64,000 bases of DNA, taken from assembly GCA_022828595.1 (NCBI GenBank), contig JAKGHH010000004.1:86518270-86582269 (forward strand), in the 5' to 3' direction. Below, one piece after another: positions 24,926-37,600 of the stretch (the stretch's first letter is position 1; each line of letters opens with the position of its first letter). Source of the stretch: Nelumbo lutea (Eukaryota > Streptophyta > Magnoliopsida > Proteales > Nelumbonaceae). A program made the position numbers and the translations under genes. The notes below the pieces were generated by a model, which made no database searches, was not told where the DNA came from, and worked only from the letters and a program-made list of their open reading frames with translations.

Positions 24926-25693
24926 AGTGCACCATGAAGCAATCGCAGCTTTAAAAGAAAGATCACTTTGGCTCTTCGTCCATGTGTGTTTCCTCTACTA
25001 CAAAGGGAGGTTATGTTCATTTGACGGTATTTAGTGGAATAAGTGCATAATACCCAAGGTTCTAAATATTGATACGCCCAACAACGTGTTAGACGATATC
25101 GATAGTATTTTTTTATTTTTTTCAAAACCAGTTCAAAGGAGGCTAATTTAAGACTCCTCCACCCCTTGAACCAGTTAAAATCCCGATACGCTCTCTATAG
25201 AGGTATATCAGGGAACTCCCAAAATAATTCATATCAGTCTGTATGATACGTGTCAATATTTGAATCCTGATAATGCTTACATTCATTTGTTGCTAATATT
25301 GGATTCAACGATCATTCAAGATATAGTATCAATTGTCCAGATAAATGATAGTCTGATACCCTCCTGAGAGGTGGATAAAAAATTTACCCGCCCGTTTTGT
25401 TGCAGCCGACAAACACTCTCCCTTTTACCTCTCTTCACCCAAATAACTGATAGCACACAAAAACGTTGGAAACTTGAAAAACACTTGGCCATGGTGTAAT
25501 TGTAATTAAAAACGGACGGGCACAAAGTGTAATTGTACTTCGAATTTAATCATTTCTAACTAAAATTTTGATTACTTCATGGCTAGCAGCCGGTTTATCT
25601 ATTTTAACATGTGAAAATAACAAAAATGCTACGTAACAATAGACCGGATAAATGCTAAATAAAATGGGTTATGGCAGAAAAGAGGAAAGGAAA
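24926..25693. other. Intergenic DNA between the gypsy element and the AIM24-like gene
   Basis: No gene seen. It includes the 3' flank (and probably the 3' UTR) of the AIM24-like gene, whose stop is at 25694-25696. Confidence 0.4.
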
Positions 25694-28600
25694 TCAGACA
25701 TCTGTCAAGATTAATGAAGATACAATCATAACATAAGCTAGAAAGAAGAAAATGGCTATCTGGATGAAGAATTTTGGATTTTCCCTCATGCTCGGTGACG
25801 TAACCGCTCTGGAATAAAGAAATCACTTATTTATTCAAACTTGGAAAGTACAATAAGAAAAAGGAAAGCACAAAAACATTAAAAAAAAAAACATGAGAAA
25901 GGAAAAGAAGGGGGAAATGGATTAAACAGCATCACTATTGTCTATTGATACCGTGACAAACACTGATTAGAAGATGGAGGAAGAAGAAAGGAAAGGAGAT
26001 TTGCCTTGCAATGCGTTGAGATAATCGGTAGAAGGGCAGACTCTGAAGGAAGACTATGCCCGGTCCCGTCAAAACAGCTGTTACTAGGTTCTCACCCTGC
26101 AAGATGATAACAACAATTAAACACATTGGATTGATTGAACAGAGTAAATAAGCATGTATAGCACAATTACCGGGCGTGCTCCAATCATGAATCTGTGTGT
26201 TTGAAGCACCAAGAATTGCTGCATGACTGAGTAAACATTTTTGCAACAGAATGAAGAAAGACACATGACCCTTTCATAAATAATCAACCTAAGCCTAATA
26301 ATTCAAGCCCGAGTTGTGAAACCCGACTTAAGAAGACCTTAGGAATAGGAAATCCATGCCAAAAAAAAAAAAAAACCCAAACTGCACGTTGATTTATTTA
26401 AAATGGTTCTCACTTGGGGAACAGCAGGAGAGGCTAGCTGAAGCGAACTTTCTGCAACAACTAGGATTATATTTGCCACTTTAAATATGATTTAGTTATA
26501 CCTTAAAAATAGGAGTTTACCCCCTTTACCAAAGATGAGACATGCATAAATCAACAACCAGTAAACGAATCAAGTATGCCATTGTTAAGAATATGAGGGT
26601 GATATAAAGAAATAGGGGAATGAGGGAGAAAAAGCAATACAAGGAGGGGATCAGGGGATAGAGTAAGGGAAGATGGAGGAAATGAAAAAGAGATGAAAAC
26701 ACACTAAAAGAAAATAAAATAAAAACCTTACCCCAAAGACCACCCGCCTCATGGGACCAGAGAATTTGACCTGGAAATTGATGGTTGCCGACATGGCAAC
26801 AATGCAGGAGGCATCAACAACCAGTACTTCACCAACATCGAGATTTTTCTGTACAACTAGCGCAAATGGAAGTTCCAAAGTTATCCACAGGTTAGTGAAA
26901 ACGAGGATGGATTCAGAATATTTGGGACTTCAAGCCAAAACTAGCTACATAGATAAAAACACTGGAAAGGCATTAGATATTAATATTTTTGTTCCAAGTA
27001 ATTTACGTATTGAGAAGTTCAGCTTCAAGCCAAAGATGTAATTAAATGCAATTAGCACAGGTACGAGTCCTATGACAGATAACTGATACAAGACCTAGAT
27101 ACAAGCCTCTGAATCATGGGACAGGTGGGATAACAGTCTAGACAATTCAATCATAAATAAGATTATCCTTATGGGTTCCAATATCTGAAATTTAATCACT
27201 ACAACTGAGTTATCTTACCCCTTATCAATCCAATGAAAAATTGAGTCAGAATTTATCAATGAGGTCTTCAATTTAGGGGACTTAGGAAGTGGGTAAAGCA
27301 AACTCTTGATTGTGAAAAGCTTTTAAATTTTTTGAAAGGTAAGTAGTTGTATTAATGAAGGGGAGAGGGCTCCCAATAGATAAAAGAAAAATCCCCTATA
27401 AGGAGGGGCAATCAGTATGAGCTATTCACATCATGTACAAAATAGAATAAAGCTCTCAAAAAGGGGTGGAAGACCAATTATTTGTCTCCACTGATTACAG
27501 ATATGAGAGAAGGATATGCCTCTTAAGTCTTTCTTTAAGGACACCCACTCGAACACGAGTCTTTCTGCCCTACCATTCACCACTTCCACTCAAGTGGAAT
27601 TAACCCTGGAGATCCGATTGTTCCTCTCCTCACATAGCACTACCCAACAGATGGCCAAGGGGGAATCTAGCCAGAGCAATTGCCAACTCCTAGTGAAACC
27701 AGCTTCAGGCCGTGCAGAGAACAAGGTGCTGTTACCACTAGGGGAAGCTAAGCTAATCACTGTTGACAATACAATTCAGAAACCCTCTGATTCAAAGTCC
27801 TTCATTTCTTTGGCAACCTCTCCCCCCCCCCCCCCCAAATATGCAAAAAGTCATCAATTGGTTTGTAAAAGTACTGCTATCAATGATTTTCATTGTATTT
27901 CAGTGTTTAGGCAGATTTTGTTCAGCAACAAGAAAAAAATAAGTTACTAAAACTGTGTCTAGATGAACAAAGTAATGGTAAGAAACTGGGTACTGTAAAC
28001 CAAAATGGGTGCAGAAGCAATTTTGGCATCTAGTAAATAAACCAGGGCATTTGATGCATGCAGGTCTGCTCAATGGTCACACCATGATCAGACCCCATAT
28101 CCAGAGAATAAAACCCAAACTCAAGCCAGAACTGCAACAAGCCCAAGCAAATTTTAAAAACCCTGAACATTTTTTAAGGAAGAATGGTAGACAACCTATG
28201 TAGCAACAGACCAACACTCTGTTATAATCTATAATCAAAACTAGGAGTTGGATATGACAACTTTACAAGATATGAAATGCAAACCTGTGCACACAGGTTA
28301 TTTCATTCTAAGACGTGTTTCTAACATGGTTTAATTCATTCCAACCATGCAGTCTGTAAATATGTAGTTAGAAGAAACTGACAAGCATACGAATCATATG
28401 ACAATTTGCAGTAACACAATGCCATTAAAAACTAAGAATCAGAATTGGAGAGAGGAATTTTTAGTTTCTTACCAGATCCACCAGCAACTATGAAAGCAAG
28501 CCCTTGGCCAGCCAGCTTCTGTCTCAGTATTGCCTATAACAACATCAACTTCACGGTCAAATAGACAACTCCATACAGAAATAACAAGGTGCAAAGTCAA

Positions 28601-31600
28601 TGGATATAAATAAAGAAAAAGACAGATATCCCAAGGTAGCATAACATCAGCTGCATGCTGATCTCATCTTTTAATTAAACAGAAAGAAAACCAGCATTGA
28701 TCATGATCTCACCTCTGGACCAGGGACAACATTACGGTGCCTATGATCGATAGAGTTGGTGACAGTCACATCATGGACTGAGCAAAGAAACGCATCTGGC
28801 TACAACAATCATTTCCATAAAATGTAAACTCAACAAAAGAAAGCAAAGAAAAGGCAACAAGCTAACTAGACTAACAAGAGACACATGGGAATATCTTCAC
28901 TAAGTTGCTGACTGTAAAATGAGAGGTTATGGTAAAATCACCATCCAAATTCATCTAATGTTGGAATGGGTGCTGCTGATAATTAATTCTACCTGGCATA
29001 AAATTTCACCGCCAAACATTGCTAAGTCAATCTGTAAGAACGGAAAACACAAGTACGAAACAAGAGTGAGTGTGATTAGTGATATCCAGAGATAAATATT
29101 AGTAGTACGAGCACCTAATAAAGACCAAATAATGAAGTTAAGCAGAAACGAAATGCATAATTTAATAATGCAAATATGGAACCAAGTAAAATGGATATAT
29201 TTTGCAAATACAGACCGGTAGTGTCCTTGCAAGAGAAGGTGCAGCTATTCCAACAAATCCATCATTTGGACCAGGATTGAGAAGAACAACATTAGTCACA
29301 TTCTTTCCAAAAAGCCATTGCCAAATACCTCCTTCATTTTCTGGGGGGTAAACATTTTCCATCTGAATGGATCCTGACATGTAGCACATGGAGCCTACAA
29401 ATTTTATTAAAGCATCAGATAGACAAATTAAGGACATAACAGGTGTGACTAGCTCCTTCATCTAGAAAGTGAATTAACAATTTAGAATACCATAGGGAAA
29501 GGAAATGTTAAATACATTGTGTATTTTATAAAAGAACATGCAAAAAAACTACCCCCAATTGGAGGAAAATAGCAAATATCCAAACCATTGTAGAAAATGG
29601 CGGAAGAACATTTTATGGTATAACCTAAGGTTGCAGTTCTATTAGACCATTTAACAATTTCTGCACATATGTTCCTTGTCGAAACAAGGGAAAGACATTT
29701 ATAAAGCCAATGCTTTGCCAGACATGGTTTCTAAGATCTCAATAGAAGTTCATGCAAGCAATAGGAGCTACCATGATAAAGTGAGTAGGGGGTAAATCAT
29801 TTTATTACATGACAAAGGAACTACCATGATAAAGCCAATGAATGCTTTGTCACTCCCCAAGGGATAAAAACAAAGGTACTACAATGATAAAGTGAGTATG
29901 GGATAAATCATTTTATTACGTTATATTGCATCGCAAATAGATGAGGAATTAATTAAGATTTTTTAATTATATTTTTAAAGTTAGATTAGTTTAAAACAAA
30001 ACCTTAGTTTCTATGGCTTTCATTAGAGTCAGTAATCACTTCTGAAAAAAGCTTCTTGAACATTGATCAGTAAATTCGTGATCAATCAATGATACATTAT
30101 TACATCTAATATGGAGAAGACATATGGTGTACTATCAGGTTCAGGTACATTGTAAAACATAAATCAGTCTGAAAAAGATCCTTGTCCGGATGGAGAAGAC
30201 TGAAGGGAGACTTAAACCCTAAAATCCTAGATGGCAAACGGTTTATAAGGTACGTAGCATTAAGAACAGCATCACCCCAAAATTTTGTAGGGACATGTGA
30301 GGCAAATAGAATACTTCTTGCAACTTCAACAATATGTCTATTTTTTCTTTCAGCAACTCCACTCTGTTTTGGGGTCCTAACACAGGAGCTATGATGAATA
30401 ATCCCTAAATCTGTGAGATAGCAAGTCAGATTTTTCTCAAAATATTCTTTTGCATTGTTGGATCTGAAAATTTTAATTCTGGTATCAAACTGGGTTAGGA
30501 CAAATTCATGGAATTGCCTCACAAGTCTGGGAACTTCATCACGGGACTTCATCAAAAATATCCAAGTGAATCGAGAAAAGTCATCAATGAACAAGATAAA
30601 ATATTTGTACAATGTTTTAAAAGGAGGTAATTGGTAAGGCCCCCACACATCAAAGTGCACAATATTAAAAGGAGAAGAAGATCTTTTATTACTCAGAGGA
30701 TAACTGTTTCTACAATGTTTTGACAGTTCACAAAACTCAGAATGAAAACTGGACAAACTAATTCCCTTAAACAGTTCTGGGAATAAATGACTTAATGCAG
30801 AAAAAGAAAGATGACCCAAACGAAAATGGCATAACATGACTCGACTGATGGACTCTGTAGATGAAGACCCAAAAGCAGTTTTTCCAGGTTGTTCATGGCA
30901 CTGTCTAGGAGTATCCAGCAGATATATTCCATTCTCCTCACGGCCACTCCCAATCACCTTCTGAGACTCCAAATCCTGAAAAACACAGTAGGAAGGGAAG
31001 AAGGTTACACAACAGTTTAATGATTTAGTTAGGCAACTTACAGATAACAAGTTTGTATTTAGTCTGGGTACATGAAGAGCAGAAGGAAGAACCAAGGAGT
31101 CTGTAGCCTTGATGGTTCCCTTGCCGGAGATAGGGGCAAGAGAGCCATCGGCTAGGGTGATTTTGTCACATCCAGGAAGTAAATCATATGAAACAAACAA
31201 AGTAGAAAGGCTGGTCATATGATCAGAAACACCAGAATCAATAATCCAAGGGATCCTACGATTACCTGAAATGGTTGCATGATTGGCAGAAGCCCGTATG
31301 CCTGAGTGAGCAAATGCAAAAGAGGTTGAATTTCCTGGAGGGTTGGAAGAAGAGGCCACACCCTCTAGGTGACTGATCATCCTCCCAAACTTCTCATATT
31401 TTGCCTTCATAGCTACTAACTGCTCACTAGTCGTCATCTCTTCAGTTTGGTATCTATCACTATTTGGACCAACAGCAACATTGGCACTCCCTCCCTTTAT
31501 ATTATCAAACTTCTTCTGAAACCGAAGTGGTAGGGGCTCAGGATGCAATTTCCAACACTTGTCTTTAGTGTGTTTTGGCTTTTTACAGTACTCACAGATA

Positions 31601-34600
31601 ATCTCTTTCTTCCTTGAGCTACTTGGAGTCCCTACAACCCCCTTGGATTTCACTCCCATATTAGCAAAGTGATCATTTAGACCAGCCCCTTGGACCTGGA
31701 CGAGTCTTCTGCTTTCTTCACTACTTACCAAGGCATATGCTTGAGACAGTTAGACACTATCCTTGGATAAAATATTTTGCTTTGTAATGTCATACTCTGA
31801 ATTTAGCCCTGTCAAGAACTCAAACACCCTATTTCTCTCAACCAGTTTTCTATAGGTCTCAACATCCTTAGTGGTGTCCCAGGCTACAGTTTCTATCAAA
31901 TATATTTCTTGCCATAAAGACTTCAGTGTTGAGAAGTATACAACTAATGGTTTCTCCCCCTGTCTCAAATTCTCCACATCACTTTTCAACTTGTAAACCC
32001 TAGCCACATTTAATTTTTGGGAATATGTTTCAGCAACACTATCCCAAATTTCCTTTACTAAATTCATCCACAAATAGTGCTGACTAATCTGTGGTTGTAT
32101 TGAGTTCACAAGCCATCCAATAACAGTATAACTTTCTTGCATCCACTTTTCATATGATGGATCATCTTCCAGATAAGCCTTTTTGCTCCTGGAGATAAAA
32201 CCCCATTTGCCTCTACTACAAATATGAATTTTTACTGATTGTGGCCAAGCCAGATAATTAGTTCCATCCAGCTTGATTGTGGTCACAACCAGTAGAGAGT
32301 CTAATAGAGGCTCCCGGAACTTGTCCGGATTCAGCAACATGCTTGTTTTCAAAGTCTGAGGAGTTCATCTTCTTAAATACTTCAAAAAATGACTTCAAAC
32401 AACTTCGAATAACAACAAATGAAGACAGAACAAAAAACTGTGTTGTGAGCCAACCTCTATGCAGCCGTACCAATAACCTGCGTCACCCGAAAGCTGGGAG
32501 AAATAGAAAAAACTCAGCCACTCCTTGTAGACTTCACAGAACACCAATCCACTTGATTCGATCTTCAAGAAGAAGAATGAGAAGGCCTTCAAAGTCACTG
32601 AGTGCCCAGATCAAACTCCCTGTGGGGCCCGCAATCAGATTTCTCCAGAAAATTAGGGTTTTGGGCAACACACTTGAATCTGTCAAGAGGACAACAAAAC
32701 CAGTCCCCTTCTCTCCAGAAACCACCAACAACTGTGTATGGGAAAAAAAAGGTGAAAAAAAGGGAAAAACGAGTCTGCTCTGATACCAAGAAGAAAAACT
32801 ACCTTTTGAGAAGAAAGGATTGTTTAGAAAGCTGCAAAAATTCAAAAGAAAGTAACAGAAATCAGAGTTCAAGAGGAGAGGAGAAGAAGAAGAAGGTGGC
32901 GGCAACTTGGGTTCAGAGAGGGAGATTTTCTAACATAATCCCTTCTCTTACTCCCTTAATTTTATTTCATTAAGTTAAACTTTAGTAATTTACAGAGAAG
33001 CCCCTAGTTGGGCAGAAAATTAAAAAGACATAACATAAGAAAGAATAAAGCCCAGATTAAGGCCCATTATAGCAAAGAACATAAGAGATAAAAAGGATAA
33101 ATAGCCTATGGGCCATTCGGCCCATCTTCTCTACAATGATTAGAAGGTAACCAAAAGTATATAAAATAGTAAATCATTGACTACACAAAACTGAATCCTA
33201 ATCAAAATCAATAGATATCATGGAATGCCAAGCTGAATTTTGAGGGATGTAGCATCTGCAACCTGAGGCCATCAGCTATAGGTGGTGTATACAGAAATGA
33301 GGGTTTCATTAGAGCCAACTGCCAAGCTGCTAGAATTATTGCAAGGACTACATTTGGGAGATCCTTGGGTTATAGATATGTAATAGTGGAAGGGGATTTA
33401 AAAGTAGTGATGGATTGGTTAAAGAATAATCGCCAAGGTTTACAGCAGTACCAACATGTTATGAGCAGCCATGGAACTGGGCTCCAGTTTTTCATGGGTA
33501 CCAAGATCAGCTAATAAATTGGCCAATGCTCTACCCTAGAAAGGGGTAAACAGGAATTAATCATTTTTGGCAACTGTAATGCAAACAACAAAATGGGTTG
33601 GAAAGACTTGGCTTTAACCAATTTTATGGTGCATGGCATGTTGTACATACATCATTCTTTATTTATAATCTAATAAATTGACAATTAACAGTAGAAAAGT
33701 TTGGAAGATCTGTTTTGATATAAAAATTGTAAGAGAGAAGAAAAGAAAGAAAAGAGAAGGTTTCTACAGAGAAAGAAAGAGAAGAGAGATTGAAGAAAAT
33801 GGGAGAAGCCAAAAAATTAGGTCTGGTTGCCCCTTTCATTAGATTATATACTCAAATAAAAGAGATTACAAAGACAGGTATGCCCTTAGTAAGTCGGCTA
33901 CTTGTAAGAACTTAATAAGCACTAGCACTCTTAACTTAAAACATAAACTAATGGGCCTAAGGCCCAATAACTCCCTAACTATGCTATGTAAATAAAACAA
34001 GTGATATCAGCTCAAAACTCAATACTCCCCCTCAAGTTGGGAATAGATGTCTCACATTCCCAACTTGCGTAGATCATGCTCCAGCTTGTTTCTTGCAACA
34101 CCTTTTGTAAGAACATCAGCAAGCTACAAGTCAGATGCAACATATGGTAAGCAAACTTCTCCAAATGTCACCTTTCCCTTATAAAGTGTCTATCCCCTTC
34201 TATATGCTTCGTCCTATCATGTTGAACTGGGTTATGGGCAATGTTAATTGCTGCTTGATTGTCATAATAGACCCAGAGGAACTCTAAAACACCATGTGCC
34301 ATGGCTCTGTATTCAGCTTCTGCACTTGACCTTGCCACAACTATTTGTTTCTTATTCTTCCATGAAACAAAATTACCTCAAACAAGAGTGCAAACTCCTG
34401 ATGTAGATTTCCTGTCATCTAGACACCCTACCCAATCATCATCTGTGTAAGCCTCTAACTTCAACTATCCATGGTCAGCAAACAATATGCCTCTACACGG
34501 GTGTCCCTTCAAATAGGAAAATATCCTATCATTAGCCTCCCAATGCCAAACTCGTGGGACATGCATGTATTGATTCACCACACTCACTGCATAAGAGATG

Positions 34601-37600
34601 TTTGGTCATGTCATACATAAGTATAGCAACTGGCCCACTAATCTTTGATACCTTCCAACATCCTTCACTAGTTCACCTTTTGAAGCATTTATCCTTTGGT
34701 TCTTATCAATAGGTGCATCAATTTCCCTTGCCCCAAGTTTTCCCATCTTCTGTAGTAGATCCAGAACATACTTCCTCTGTGAGACGAAGATCCCATGCTT
34801 AGACCTTGCCACCTCAATGCCCAAAAAGTAATTCAGCTCCCCGAGATCCTTGATCTCAAACTCTTTGCAAGTTCTTCTTCAAGGTATCAATCTCACTCAG
34901 GTTATTTCCTGTGACTACAATGTCATCCACATACACTATCAAAATTGACACCAGTGACCCCCTCCTCTTCACAAAAAAAGTATGATAAGATTGAGTTTAA
35001 GTGTAGCCAAATACAACCAATGCACTTCTAAACCTGTCAAACCATGCTTTGGGTGATTGCTTCAAACCATATAGAGACTTCTTCAACCTACATACATTTC
35101 CTTTATCCACATCATTGTAAAAGCTAGCTAGAAGGTCCATGTACACCTCCTCTTGCAGGTCCCCATTAAGAAAAGCATTCTTCACATCAAGTTGGAAGAG
35201 TGGCCAAGAGTATGTAGCTGCTAATGATAGAAGAATCCGGACTCTGAGCTCATCTTTGCCACTGGTGCAAAAATCTCAAAGTAATCTATGCCATAAGTCC
35301 AAGTGTACCCTTTTGCAACCGGACTTGCCTTGTACCTTTCTATACTCCCATCAGCCTTGTACTTACTTCACTGTATAAACCCATCTACACCCAACTGTCT
35401 CCTTGCCATCAAGTAAATCCACAATCTCCCATGTATGATTTTTAACCAATATTTTCATTTCCTCTTGCATAACTGTCTTCCACTCAGGTTTGGAGAGGGC
35501 CTCATTAACACTCTTGGGTATAGACACAAAGTCGAGGGAGGAATGGAAGGCCCGATATGAAGGGGATAATCCACTATAAGAAAGATGGTGTGAGATGCAA
35601 TGAGCAGTACACTTCCTCTTCCCTTTTCAAAGTGCAATAGGGAGATCTAGGTCATCTACAATGGTGTTAGGTCATTAGAGGAAACAAGAGGCATACCTGG
35701 GTTTGTGTCAATTGAACGTGGGTTCCTCTGCTATGGAATCAACCTCCGTGTGTTGTCGTGTAAAACACTGAGAGACAGGATGCAATGGAGGTGGCAAAGT
35801 GGGTGGAGTAGGTGGGTCAAACACTAGAGTGGACAAAGGAGCTAGAACAGGAAATGGTATAGATTGCTCACTTCCTTCCCCAAAACACTCCCCCTAAGAA
35901 GAACCCCTCGAGAAAATGGTGGAAATGTTGGTCATATGTTCTGAGGCTCTTGAGTCTATAATCCAGGGAGGTCCCCCCTTACCTATAGTAGAGACATGAT
36001 TTGTAGTGGCATGTGAACTAACTGTATATGCAAACAAAGTAGAATGGCTACCTCCTGATCCACCTGCACCCTACTATGCACCTAATAATGAGTTAGAGCT
36101 GGTTGTATCCCTCTGATAAAAAATTGCCCATATCTCTCCAATTCAGACCTCATTGCAGCTACTGCAACAGACTCTGGAGAAGCTATAGTAGGTGGTCCTG
36201 AGAAATCATCAATCATTGTCATATTCACATTTCCCTTCATGTTTCTGAGTCAGCTTGGTATAAGGTGTGGGTAAAGCTTCTAGCAGGTATCTCTAGTATG
36301 TTTAGGTTTCTTACAATAGTCACATATCAGATCCTTCTTGTCCTCCTTCCTCGGTTCAATTCCACCCTTGTCCCCACTCGGCTTAGACTTCACTGTGCTA
36401 ACCATAGATGACTGCTCAAGGACTGGGTTCCTCATCATCACATTCCTCCTACTCTCCTCTCCAGACACAAAAGCATATGCCTAAGAGAGAGTTACACTGT
36501 CTCGGGAAAGAATATGCTGTCATGCAATGTCATACTCAGGGTTAAATCCTATTAAAAACTCAAAAACCCCATTCTTCTCTACCAACTTTTGATAAGTTGT
36601 GGCATCCTTGCTACTTTCACAAACCATAGTCTCCAAATGATCTATCTCCTGCCATAAGGTTTCGAGGGCTAAAAAATAAATAGCAGTAGGCTTATCTCCC
36701 TACCTAGTAGACCTGTTCATGGGTCGGGTCGGGCTTTCACTCTGTATTGACAAATTTTTCTAAGGCCCAAGCCCGAGCCCGGCCCTCATAAAAAGCCCGG
36801 GCTTGGGACCGAGCCCGAAATTTAGCCCATACTGTTACTACTACTGAAGCGGCTGAATAGAGAGAGAGAGAGAAATTATAAAGAAAAGAATAAAAAATGT
36901 ATATGTTAAATTATAAATATATGTTTCAATAAATATTATATTATTTATATATTTTATATAATATATAAAATACATATTATATATTTTATAAAATATATAA
37001 TGCTGAGTCGGGCCAGGCCGGGCTTTTTTGACAAATCCCAAGCCCGGCCCGAAACACAATCGGGCTTACTGTGTTAGGCCTGAGGTCAGGCCCGCGGGCC
37101 TAATTACATGACCAAGCCCGACCGGGGTGCGGGCTAGGCCATCGGGCTACCCGGCCCATGAACAGATCTACTGCCTAGTAGCATAATAACAATCACCTAG
37201 TTTCTCAATTGGTAGGCTCTAGCAACATTCTCATTCTGTGAATAAGTTTCTGCTACTCCATCCCAAATCTCCTTAGCTATGTTAGCCCATAAAAAATTCT
37301 TACTTATATGGGGTACCCTTGTACCCACTAGGAGTAGTTAGTCTCAGGTTTCTTTTCCTCACTGGTGATATACCCCAATTTCCCACGAGCTCCAATGGCC
37401 ATCTTTGCAGATTGTGACCATTCTAAGCAGTTTGTACCATCCAACTTAACTGTAGTGATGGTCCCAACCCTTAAGAGATCTCCAACACCTCCTCCCCCTA
37501 GTTCCATTTCACCTGCAAATTTGTTTTCATCTCCACAACCCTCCATAAACTCACAAAACAAACTATGAAATCAATTTGAGATGAGAAGAAAGGTATTTAT

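Larger units (their letters stand above)
30106..33135 (-). mobile_element. Ty1/copia retrotransposon, 3'-truncated
   Basis: Minus-strand copia element in intron 3 of the AIM24-like gene. From its 5' side: an LTR of about 347 bp (32789-33135, starting TGTAGAGAAG on the minus strand), primer site TGGTATCAGAGC (32788-32777), untranslated leader, gag (32352-31750), a TAA in the same frame, then a 541-codon frame (31731-30106) with zinc knuckle ([14 protein letters not shown]), protease ([10 protein letters not shown]), GAG-pre-integrase ([12 protein letters not shown]) and the integrase core. The frame ends in the integrase C-terminal part; reverse transcriptase, RNase H and the 3' LTR are missing. 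The second integrase Asp (family RSDN) is RSNN here. No target duplication is expected because one end is lost. Confidence 0.88.

Noticed and set aside
27340..28250. Possible LINE-derived region in an AIM24-like intron
   Set aside because: Short open frames and a gtagttgtattaatgaa phrase hint at a LINE 3' UTR, but no domain motif could be read in any frame.
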